A DNA stretch of 64,000 nucleotides, taken from positions 50,738 through 114,737 of the forward strand of contig WQZN01000008.1 of NCBI GenBank assembly GCA_009780695.1. The letters are read 5' to 3'. Positions 30,078 to 38,338 of this stretch are shown piece by piece. A program made the translations under genes and the position numbers. The notes under the pieces were generated by a model. It had not been told where the DNA came from. It did no database searches and saw only the letters and a list, made by a program, of their open reading frames with translations. Each line of letters begins with the position of its first letter. Position 1 is the stretch's first letter. The stretch comes from Microbacteriaceae bacterium (GTDB lineage: Bacteria; Actinomycetota; Actinomycetes; Actinomycetales; Microbacteriaceae).

Positions 30078-30094
30078 CGCCGCCCGCCGCAGAC
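30057..30094. terminator. Hairpin between convergent glgX and glgP, overlapping the glgX stop codon
   Basis: GTCTGCGGCGGGCG-N10-CGCCCGCCGCAGAC perfect 14-bp stem. Confidence 0.6.
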
Positions 30095-30101
30095 GCACCG
30101 G

Positions 30102-32672
30102 TCAGCGCAGCGGCTGGGTGTGCCAGATCCGGTCGATGTAGTCGCGCATCGAGCGGTCCGACGAGAAGAAGCCCGTGCGAGCCACGTTCAGCACCGCCGA
30201 GCGCGCCCAGGCGTCCTGGTCCGCGTATGAGGCGTCCACGCGCGCCTGCGCGTCCACGTAGGCCCGGAAGTCGGCGAGCGCCATGAACCGGTCGTCGTAG
30301 AGCAGGTTGGAGACCAGCGGCTCGAAGACCCCGCGGTCGCCGCCCGAGAAGTGGCCGGACGCGATCAGGTCGAGCGCGGCCTTCAGCTGCGGGTCGCGCT
30401 CGTAGTACTCCTGCGAGCGGTAGCCGGCGGTCTGCACCGCGGCGACCTCGGGCTCGCTCAGCCCGAACAGGAAGAAGTGCTCGTCGCCGACCAGCCGGCG
30501 GATCTCAACGTTGGCCCCGTCGTCGGTGCCGATGGTGAGCGCGCCGTTCAGGGCGAACTTCATGTTGCCCGTGCCCGAGGCCTCCTTGCCGGCGAGCGAG
30601 ATCTGCTCGGAGAGGTCGGCGGCCGGAATCAGCGTCTCGGCGAGCGTAACGTTGTAGTTCGCCGGGAACACGACCTTGAGCACGTCCTGCACGAGCGGGT
30701 CCGCGTTGACGACCGCGGCCACCGAGTTGATCAGGTGGATGGTCTCCTTCGCGATGCGGTAGCCGGGCGCCGCCTTGGCGCCGAACACGAAGGTGCGCGG
30801 CGTGACCTGGTCGGCCGCGACCTTGCCCGAGACGATCTGCTCGTAGAGGCTCACGATGTGCAGCAGCTTGAGGCTCTGCCGCTTGTACTCGTGCAGCCGC
30901 TTCACCATCACGTCGAGCATGTGGTGATCGGGCAGCACGGCGCCGTCGCGGGCGCGCAGCAGCCGGTACAGCCGGGTCTTGTTGAGCTCCTTGATGCGCA
31001 CGAAGGCGGCCCGGAACTCGGCGTCCTCGGCATACGGCTCGAGCTCGGCGAGCCGGTCGAGGTCGGTGAGCCAGCCCGTGCCGAGCGTCTCCGTGATGAG
31101 CGACGAGAGCGCGGGGTTCGCGAGGCGGATGAAGCGGCGCGGCGTGATGCCGTTGGTGACGTTGGTGAACTTGTCGGGCCAGTGCTCGGAGAAGTCGTGC
31201 AGCACCTTGTCGCGCAGCAGCTGCGAGTGCAGCTCGGCGACGCCGTTGACCTTCGCCCCGGCGACGGTGGCGAGGTACGCCATCCGCACCGCGCGCTCCG
31301 GGTACTCTGCGATGATCGACATCCGCCGCGCGCGCATCTCGTCGTTCGGATAGGTCGCCCGCACCTCCGCGAGGAACTCGTCGTTGATGCGGTAGATGAT
31401 CTCGAGGTGGCGCGGCAGCAGCCGGCCGAGGAGGTCGGTCGACCAGACCTCGAGCGCCTCGGGCAGCAGCGTGTGGCACGTGTAGGCGAAGCACTGCTTC
31501 GTGATCGCCCAGGCCTCGTCCCACTCGAGCTTCTCGATGTCGACGAGCACGCGCATGAGCTCGGGCACGGCGATCACGGGGTGGGTGTCGTTGAGCTGGA
31601 AGATGACGCGCTCGGGCAGCGTCGTCACGTCGCCGTCGAGGATGAAGCGGTCGATGAAGTCGCGGATCGAGCACGCGACGAAGAAGTACTGCTGCTGAAG
31701 CCGCAGCTCCTTGCCCTGGGGCGTCGAGTCCTCGGGGTAGAGCACCTTGGTGATGTTCTCCGCGAAGGTCTGGGCGCGCACGGCGTCCGCGTAGTCGCCG
31801 CTGTTGAAGATGCCGAGGTCGAAGGCCTTGGTCGCCTGGGCGCTCCACAGGCGCAGCGTGTTGACCTGGCCGTTCTGATAGCCGGGGACCATGTAGTTGT
31901 ACGGCATGCCGAGCACGTTCCACGACGGCACCCAGCGGGTGCGCTCGACCCCGTCGGCGTCGATGTAGCGCTCGGTGTGGCCCCCGAAATCGACGCGCAC
32001 GGCGTGCTCGGGGTGCGGGAACTCCCACGGGCTGCCGAGGCTCAGCCACGTGTCGGGCTGCTCGACCTGCCGCCCGTCGACGAAGGTCTGACGGAAGATG
32101 CCGTACTCGTAGCGGATGCCGTAGCCGATGCACGGCACCCCCATCGTCGCGAGCGAGTCGATGAAGCATGCGGCGAGCCGGCCGAGGCCGCCGTTGCCGA
32201 GCCCCGGCTCGACCTCCTGCGCACGCAGGGTCGCGATGTCGATGCCGCAGGACGCGAGCGCCTTCTCGGCGATCTCCTCGAGATCCGAGGCGAGCAGGGC
32301 GTTGCCGAGCTGGCGGCCCAGCAGGAACTCGGCGGACAGGTAGCCGACGAGCTTGGCCTTCGTCTCGCGGATCGTGCGCGTGTTCTCGAGCCAGCGGGCC
32401 GACAGGTAGTGCCGGACCGTCCGGGCCAGCGAGAGGTACTGGTCGTTGACCGTCGAGCGCGAGAGCGTCACGCCGGCGTTGCCGTTCAGCTCGCGCAGGA
32501 ACTCGCGCACGAAGCCGTCCACCGAGTGCGGCGGCGACACCACGGGCGCCAGAGCGAAGGGGTGCACGGGCTGGAAGCTCGGGCCCACGCGGCGGGACTC
32601 TGAGGTCTGGACCTCGTCCGCGGTCAGGGGGCTCTCCGGCTGCGCGACATCCAGCTGCTCGTATTCGTTCAC
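30102..32672 (-). CDS. glgP: Glycogen/alpha-glucan phosphorylase
   Basis: AEFLLGRQLGNALLASDL...EPGLGNGGLGRLAACFIDSLATM...MKFALNGALTIGTDDGANVEI; TAGCGT-N6-GTG. Confidence 0.95.
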   Translation of the reverse strand: MNEYEQLDVAQPESPLTADEVQTSESRRVGPSFQPVHPFALAPVVSPPHSVDGFVREFLRELNGNAGVTLSRSTVNDQYLSLARTVRHYLSARWLENTRTIRETKAKLVGYLSAEFLLGRQLGNALLASDLEEIAEKALASCGIDIATLRAQEVEPGLGNGGLGRLAACFIDSLATMGVPCIGYGIRYEYGIFRQTFVDGRQVEQPDTWLSLGSPWEFPHPEHAVRVDFGGHTERYIDADGVERTRWVPSWNVLGMPYNYMVPGYQNGQVNTLRLWSAQATKAFDLGIFNSGDYADAVRAQTFAENITKVLYPEDSTPQGKELRLQQQYFFVACSIRDFIDRFILDGDVTTLPERVIFQLNDTHPVIAVPELMRVLVDIEKLEWDEAWAITKQCFAYTCHTLLPEALEVWSTDLLGRLLPRHLEIIYRINDEFLAEVRATYPNDEMRARRMSIIAEYPERAVRMAYLATVAGAKVNGVAELHSQLLRDKVLHDFSEHWPDKFTNVTNGITPRRFIRLANPALSSLITETLGTGWLTDLDRLAELEPYAEDAEFRAAFVRIKELNKTRLYRLLRARDGAVLPDHHMLDVMVKRLHEYKRQSLKLLHIVSLYEQIVSGKVAADQVTPRTFVFGAKAAPGYRIAKETIHLINSVAAVVNADPLVQDVLKVVFPANYNVTLAETLIPAADLSEQISLAGKEASGTGNMKFALNGALTIGTDDGANVEIRRLVGDEHFFLFGLSEPEVAAVQTAGYRSQEYYERDPQLKAALDLIASGHFSGGDRGVFEPLVSNLLYDDRFMALADFRAYVDAQARVDASYADQDAWARSAVLNVARTGFFSSDRSMRDYIDRIWHTQPLR

Positions 32673-32787
32673 ACCGGCACGCTACCGAGACCTGGCCGCA
32701 GTTCCACGACCGCCGCGTTACGAAAAGAAGTCGAACGCCCCGGGTGCGGCCTACGACGCGGCCTGTGAGACGCGATAGGTTCGCATC

Positions 32788-34806
32788 GTGGCGAAAGACG
32801 CGGATGCCGTGACCACCGTCCTCGGGCGGATCCCCCTGCTCGAGCCGGCCCCGGAGGTCGACGGCGGCTTGTTCCCGGCGAAGGCCTTCGCGGGCGAGGT
32901 GGTGCCCTTCGAGATCACCGCCTTCCGCGAGGGGCACGACCTGATCGGGGTCGACCTGGTCCTGCTCGACCCGGCCGGTCAGCAGACCTCGCACCGCCTC
33001 GCGAAGCTCGGGCCCGAGCGCCCCGACCGCTGGGGCGTGCTCGCGCTGCTCGACGCGCCCGGCGAGTGGCTGTTCCGCTTCCAGGCCTGGGCCGACGAGT
33101 GGGCCACCTGGCGCGCCGTCGCCGACAAGAAGATCCCGGCGGGCGTCGACATCGCGGTCACCTTCCAGGAGGGCGCGATCCTCGCCGAGCGCGCCGCGAA
33201 GGACACGCGCCGACCGAAGTCCGAGCGACGTCATCTCGAAGATGTCCGGGCCGCGCTCCTCAACGAGGCGACGGCCCCCGAGGCCCGCCTCGCCGCGGCT
33301 TCCGAACCTCGCCTCACCCAGATCATGACCGAGCGCCCCCTCGTCGACCTGCAGACCCTGTCGGTGACGCGTCGCGTGCAGGTCGAGCGCGCCCGCGCCG
33401 GTGTCGGCTCGTGGTACGAGTTCTTCCCGCGCTCGATCGGCGCCAAGAAGCGCCCCGACGGCAGCTGGCAGTCGGGCACCTTCCGCACCGCGGCGCTGCG
33501 GCTGCCCGAGGTCGCGGCGATGGGCTTCGACGTCGTCTACCTGCCGCCGATCCACCCGATCGGCCGCGCCTTCCGCAAGGGCCCCAACAACGCGCTCGTC
33601 GCGGGCGAGAACGACCCCGGCTCGCCGTGGGCGATCGGCTCGCCCGAGGGCGGCCACGACGCGATCCACCCCGACCTCGGCACCGTGGAGGACTTCCAGT
33701 TCTTCCTCGGCAAGGCCGAGCTCTCGGGGCTCGAGGTCGCGCTCGACCTCGCGCTGCAGGCATCCCCCGACCACCCGTGGGTGCAGTCGCACCCCGAGTG
33801 GTTCACGACGCTGCCCGACGGCACGATCGCCTACGCCGAGAACCCGCCGAAGAAGTATCAGGACATCTACCCCCTGAACTTCGACAACGACTACGACGGC
33901 CTGCGCCACGAGGTGCGGCGCATCGTCGAGCACTGGATCGGGCTCGGCATCAAGATCTTCCGCGTCGACAACCCGCACACGAAGCCGCTGCACTTCTGGG
34001 AATGGCTGATCCACGACGTGAACGCCCAGCACCCCGAGGTCGTGTTCCTCGCCGAGGCGTTCAGCCGCCCCGCCGTCATGCAGACGCTCGCGAAGGCCGG
34101 CTTTCAGCAGTCGTACTCCTACTTCACGTGGCGGAACACGAAGAGCGAGCTCGAGGAGTTCCTCACCACGATGTCCCGCGACTGGGCGGCGCACTACCGC
34201 GCGAACCTGTTCGTGAACACGCCCGACATCCTCACCGAGTACCTGCAGTTCGGCGGCCGGCCCGCGTTCAAGATCCGCGCGGCGATCGCCGCGACCGCCG
34301 GCCCGGTGTGGGGCGTCTACTCGGGCTTCGAGCTCTACGAGTCCGTCGCGCGCCCGGGCGCCGAGGAGTACATCGACAACGAGAAGTACGAGTACCGGCC
34401 CCGCGACTTCGCGCGCGCCCTCGCCTCGGGCGACTCGCTCGCGCCGTACCTCACGATGCTCAACCAGGCCCGCGACGCGCACCCCGCGCTGCGCCAGCTG
34501 CGCAACCTCACGCTGCACCGGGCCGACGACGACGCCGTGCTCGTCTACTCGAAGCACCTGCCCGCACGCTTCGCCCGCTCGGGCAAGGCCGACACCGTCA
34601 TCGTCGTCGCGAACGTCGACCCGCACTCGGTGCGCGAGACGGTCGTCCACCTCGACGTCGAGGCGCTCGGCCTCAAACCGGGCATCGAGTTCGAGGTGCG
34701 CGATCTCGTCACGGGGCAGCGCTGGCAGTGGTCCGCGCGCAACTACGTCCGACTCGACGCGTTCTACGAGCCCGTGCACATCCTCCACGTGAAGGAGCCC
34801 AGCTGA
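32788..34806 (+). CDS. glgE: Alpha-1,4-glucan:maltose-1-phosphate maltosyltransferase
   Basis: GSWYEFFPRSIG...VVYLPPIHPIGRAFRKGPNN...IKIFRVDNPHTKPLHFWEW; TAGGTT-N6-GTG. Confidence 0.93.
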   Translation: MAKDADAVTTVLGRIPLLEPAPEVDGGLFPAKAFAGEVVPFEITAFREGHDLIGVDLVLLDPAGQQTSHRLAKLGPERPDRWGVLALLDAPGEWLFRFQAWADEWATWRAVADKKIPAGVDIAVTFQEGAILAERAAKDTRRPKSERRHLEDVRAALLNEATAPEARLAAASEPRLTQIMTERPLVDLQTLSVTRRVQVERARAGVGSWYEFFPRSIGAKKRPDGSWQSGTFRTAALRLPEVAAMGFDVVYLPPIHPIGRAFRKGPNNALVAGENDPGSPWAIGSPEGGHDAIHPDLGTVEDFQFFLGKAELSGLEVALDLALQASPDHPWVQSHPEWFTTLPDGTIAYAENPPKKYQDIYPLNFDNDYDGLRHEVRRIVEHWIGLGIKIFRVDNPHTKPLHFWEWLIHDVNAQHPEVVFLAEAFSRPAVMQTLAKAGFQQSYSYFTWRNTKSELEEFLTTMSRDWAAHYRANLFVNTPDILTEYLQFGGRPAFKIRAAIAATAGPVWGVYSGFELYESVARPGAEEYIDNEKYEYRPRDFARALASGDSLAPYLTMLNQARDAHPALRQLRNLTLHRADDDAVLVYSKHLPARFARSGKADTVIVVANVDPHSVRETVVHLDVEALGLKPGIEFEVRDLVTGQRWQWSARNYVRLDAFYEPVHILHVKEPS

Positions 34807-37034
34807 TGACTGACCAGGTCCTGCCGCACCTCGATGACGAGACGCTGCGCGCCGTCGCCGAGGGCCGCCATCACGAGCCGCACGCGGTGCTCGGCCAGCA
34901 TCCGGTCGCCGCGGGCCTGGTCAGCGACCCCGTCGCCGTCATCCGCGCCCTGCGCCCGCTCGCCAGCCGCGTCGCCGCCGTGCTCGCGTCCGGCGCACGC
35001 GTCGAGCTCGCGCACGTCGCGCACGGGGTGTGGCAGGGCGTGTCGATCACGGGGATGTCCGACTACACGGTCGAGGCGCACTACCCCGACGGCTCCTCGC
35101 ACACCGCGGAGGACCCCTACCGCTTCTCCCCCACCCTCGGCGAGGGCGACACCTGGCTCATCTCGCAGGGCCGCCACGAAGAGCTCTGGAACGCGCTCGG
35201 CGCTCACACGCGTGAGCACTGGGGCGTCTCGGCGCCGACCCGAGGCGTCGCCTTCGCCGTGTGGGCCCCGAACGCCACCGCGGTGCGCGTCGTCGGCGAC
35301 TTCAACGGCTGGGACGGCACGCGGCACGCGATGCGCTCGATGGGCGCGAGCGGCGTGTGGGAGCTGTTCGTGCCGGGCCTCGGCGACGGCACGCTCTACA
35401 AGTTCGACATCCGAACCCAGTCCGGCGACTGGCTGCGCAAGGCCGACCCGCTCGCGCAGTACGCCGAAGTCCCCCCGGCGACGGCCTCGGTCGTCACGAC
35501 GAGCGACTACACCTGGGGCGACGACGCGTGGATGCAGGCGCGCCGCGCCTCGCAGCACGACCGGCCGGTCTCGATCTACGAGCTGCACCTCGGCTCCTGG
35601 CGCCCGGGGCTGTCCTACCGTGAGGCCGCCGACGAGCTGATCGAGTACGTGACGTGGCTCGGGTTCACCCATGTCGAGTTCATGCCCCTCGCCGAGCATC
35701 CGTTCACGGGGTCGTGGGGCTATCAGGTGACCGGCTACTACGCGGCCACCAGCCGTTTCGGCCGCCCCGACGACCTGCGCTACCTGATCGACCGCCTGCA
35801 CCAGGCCGGCATCGGCGTGATCATGGACTGGGTGCCCGGCCACTTCCCCAAGGATGAGTGGGCGCTCGGCCGCTTCGACGGGCAGCCGCTCTACGAGCAC
35901 GCCGATCCGCGCCTCGGCGAGCAGAAGGACTGGGGCACCTACGTCTTCGACTTCGGGCGCACCGAGGTCCGCAACTTCCTCTACGCGAACGCGCTGTTCT
36001 GGCTCGAGACCTTCCACGTGGACGGCCTGCGGGTGGACGCCGTCGCGTCGATGCTCTATCGCGACTACTCCCGCAACGAGGGCGAGTGGCTGCCGAACAT
36101 CCACGGCGGCCGCGAGTACCTCGAGGCGATCGGCTTCCTGCAGGAGACCACCGCGACGGCGTACAAGCGCTACCCCGGCATCATGATGATCGCCGAGGAG
36201 TCGACGAGCTGGGGCGGCGTCACCGCCCCCACGAGCCAGGGCGGTCTCGGCTTCGGCTTCAAGTGGAACATGGGCTGGATGCACGACTCGCTGCAGTACA
36301 TCTCGCGCGACCCCGCCTTCCGCTCGTACCACCACCACGAGATGACGTTCGCGATGGTCTACGCGTACTCCGAGAACTTCATCCTGCCGATCAGCCACGA
36401 CGAGGTCGTGCACGGCAAGGGCTCGCTCATCGACAAGATGCCGGGCGACCAGTGGCAGAAGCGCGCCAACCTGCGCGCGTTCCTCGCCTTCATGTGGGCG
36501 CACCCCGGCAAGCAGCTCTTGTTCATGGGCCAGGAATTCGGGCAGTGGGCGGAATGGAACGCCGACGCCGGCCTCGACTGGGCGCTTCTCGATCACACCG
36601 ACCACCACCAGGTGGCCGAGCTCGTCGGCCGGCTCAACGAGGTCTACCGCGCCAACTCGGCGCTGTGGCGGCATGACACCGAGCCGCGCGGCTTCGAGTG
36701 GCTCGAGGCGGGCGACGCGCAGCACAACGTGCTCGCGTTCCTGCGCTGGAGCGAGGACGGCCCCGTCGTGGCCGCCTTCAACTTCTCGGGCGCGCCGCAC
36801 GGCGGCTACCGCATCGCCCTGCCGTTCGCCGGCTCGTGGGACGAGATCCTGAACACCGACGCCGTCGAGTTCGGCGGCTCGGGCGTCGGCAACTCCGGCC
36901 GCGTCGCCGCCGAGGACAGGGCGTGGAACGGCCGCGCCGCGAGCGTCGAGCTGAACCTGCCGCCGCTCGGCGCGGTGTTCCTGCGGCCGACGCCCCCGGA
37001 GCCGATCGAGGTCGCGGCCGCCGAGCCGGCTTGA
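34806..37034 (+). CDS. glgB: 1,4-alpha-glucan branching enzyme
   Basis: VSIYELHLGSWRPG...VDGLRVDAVASMLYRDYSRNEGEWLPN...ILPISHDEVVHGKGSL; start overlaps glgE stop. Confidence 0.95.
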   Translation: MTDQVLPHLDDETLRAVAEGRHHEPHAVLGQHPVAAGLVSDPVAVIRALRPLASRVAAVLASGARVELAHVAHGVWQGVSITGMSDYTVEAHYPDGSSHTAEDPYRFSPTLGEGDTWLISQGRHEELWNALGAHTREHWGVSAPTRGVAFAVWAPNATAVRVVGDFNGWDGTRHAMRSMGASGVWELFVPGLGDGTLYKFDIRTQSGDWLRKADPLAQYAEVPPATASVVTTSDYTWGDDAWMQARRASQHDRPVSIYELHLGSWRPGLSYREAADELIEYVTWLGFTHVEFMPLAEHPFTGSWGYQVTGYYAATSRFGRPDDLRYLIDRLHQAGIGVIMDWVPGHFPKDEWALGRFDGQPLYEHADPRLGEQKDWGTYVFDFGRTEVRNFLYANALFWLETFHVDGLRVDAVASMLYRDYSRNEGEWLPNIHGGREYLEAIGFLQETTATAYKRYPGIMMIAEESTSWGGVTAPTSQGGLGFGFKWNMGWMHDSLQYISRDPAFRSYHHHEMTFAMVYAYSENFILPISHDEVVHGKGSLIDKMPGDQWQKRANLRAFLAFMWAHPGKQLLFMGQEFGQWAEWNADAGLDWALLDHTDHHQVAELVGRLNEVYRANSALWRHDTEPRGFEWLEAGDAQHNVLAFLRWSEDGPVVAAFNFSGAPHGGYRIALPFAGSWDEILNTDAVEFGGSGVGNSGRVAAEDRAWNGRAASVELNLPPLGAVFLRPTPPEPIEVAAAEPA

Positions 37035-37064
37035 AGAGAGGCTGACCGCGAGGCATCCGACGCG

Positions 37065-37256
37065 GTGATCGAGGATGCCGCAGCCGGCGCGCCCTCGGAG
37101 GCCGTCGTCGCCTTCTCCGAAGCGCACCTCGCGGCCATGGCCGAGGAACCGCCGTCGGTCTTCGACGCGGACGAGACGCCTCTGCGCGCCCTCACCCCGT
37201 TCGACGAGGTGCGCCCGCGCGCCTGGTCGTGGATGCAGCCGGGCGGCGGCAGCTGA
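37065..37256 (+). CDS. Possible small acidic protein downstream of glgB
   Basis: 63-codon ORF with GTG start; plausible composition but no recognised domain. Confidence 0.3.
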   Translation: MIEDAAAGAPSEAVVAFSEAHLAAMAEEPPSVFDADETPLRALTPFDEVRPRAWSWMQPGGGS

Positions 37257-37274
37257 CCGCGGCACCCGCCCCGT

Positions 37275-37308
37275 TGGTCGACTGAGGCCGCCAGGCCGAA
37301 TGGAGACC
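37275..37308. repeat. Intergenic repeat element, reverse orientation relative to 7090
   Basis: TTGGTCGACTGAGGCCGCCAGGCCGAATGGAGACC; reverse complement GGTCTCCATTCGGC...CTCAGTCGACCAA. Confidence 0.55.
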
Positions 37309-37334
37309 CTCGCCGACTGCTCGGAACCGACGCC

Positions 37335-38276
37335 TCAGTACAGCAGCGAAGCGAGCCGCCCGCGCGCCTTCACGACGCGCCCGTCGGCGGTGCCCACGAC
37401 CTCGAAGAACTCGAGCAGGCGCTCGCGCACTCGGTTCTTGCCGTCGGCGTCGAGCTGCGGGAAGAGCGTCAGCAGCCGGTCGAAGGCGTCCTCGACGTGC
37501 CCGCCCGACAGGTCGGCGTCGGCGACGTCGAGCTGGGCGTCCACGTCCGTGGGGGCGGCGGCGGCCGCGGCGCGCATCGCGTCGAGCGTCTTGCCCTGCA
37601 GGCGGTGCAGCAGGCTCACCTGCGCGAGCCCGGCCTTGGCCTCGGCGTCGGCGGGGTTCTGCGCGATGGCCTTCTCGTACGCGGTGATCGCGGCCGCATA
37701 GTCGGCCCGCTCGATCGCGTCGAAGGCCTCCTGGTGCAGCGGGGGCAGCGGCTGCGGCTCGGGCTCGGGGGCCTCGGCGTCCTCGTCGTCGACGGGGATC
37801 GTGCCGGTCACGCCGTTCTGCGCCGCGAAGGCGAGCACCTGCTCGATCGCGTCGCGCAGCTCGCCCTCGGGCAGCTCGCCGACGAACAGGCCGATCGGGC
37901 GCCCGCCGATCACGGCGGCGACCGTCGGCACCTGCTGCGCCTGGAACGCCATTGCGAGCTGCGGGCTGCGCTCGGTCTCGACGCGCGCGAGCACGAAGCG
38001 GCCGCGATACGACAGCGCGAGCTTGATGAGCGTCGCCGACAGGCGCGTGCTCTGCTCGGACCAGGACCCCCACAGGTCGACGACCACGGGCACGGACTGC
38101 GAGAGGTCGACGAGGTCGGTGAAGCTGCGGTCGTCGACCTCCACGACGAGACGCGAGGTGCCGGATGCCTCGGCCGGGGCATCCCCGGCAGCCGCCGCGG
38201 GCTGCTGCGCCCGGTTCACCAGCGCGGACAGATCGACCGCACCCTGGAGGCTCGCGCCACGCCCTGCATCACTCAC
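37335..38276 (-). CDS. YbbN-like co-chaperone: thioredoxin-like domain plus TPR
   Basis: VVVDLWGSWSEQSTRLSATLIKLALSYRGRFVLARVETERSPQLAMAFQAQQVPTVAA...YAAAITAYEKAIAQNPADAEAKAGLAQV. Confidence 0.85.
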   Translation of the reverse strand: MSDAGRGASLQGAVDLSALVNRAQQPAAAAGDAPAEASGTSRLVVEVDDRSFTDLVDLSQSVPVVVDLWGSWSEQSTRLSATLIKLALSYRGRFVLARVETERSPQLAMAFQAQQVPTVAAVIGGRPIGLFVGELPEGELRDAIEQVLAFAAQNGVTGTIPVDDEDAEAPEPEPQPLPPLHQEAFDAIERADYAAAITAYEKAIAQNPADAEAKAGLAQVSLLHRLQGKTLDAMRAAAAAAPTDVDAQLDVADADLSGGHVEDAFDRLLTLFPQLDADGKNRVRERLLEFFEVVGTADGRVVKARGRLASLLY

Positions 38277-38338
38277 TCGACAGCTCCTGAACTCGTGCTT
38301 TCAACGGCCGCTTGCAGGCTATCAAGCGCGCGCACCGC

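Noticed and set aside
30505-34788. 1427-aa minus-strand ORF spanning glgP and glgE
   Set aside because: Antisense/out-of-frame shadow of glgP and glgE; Arg/Ala/Pro-rich composition typical of spurious high-GC ORFs; the real genes carry clear family motifs.
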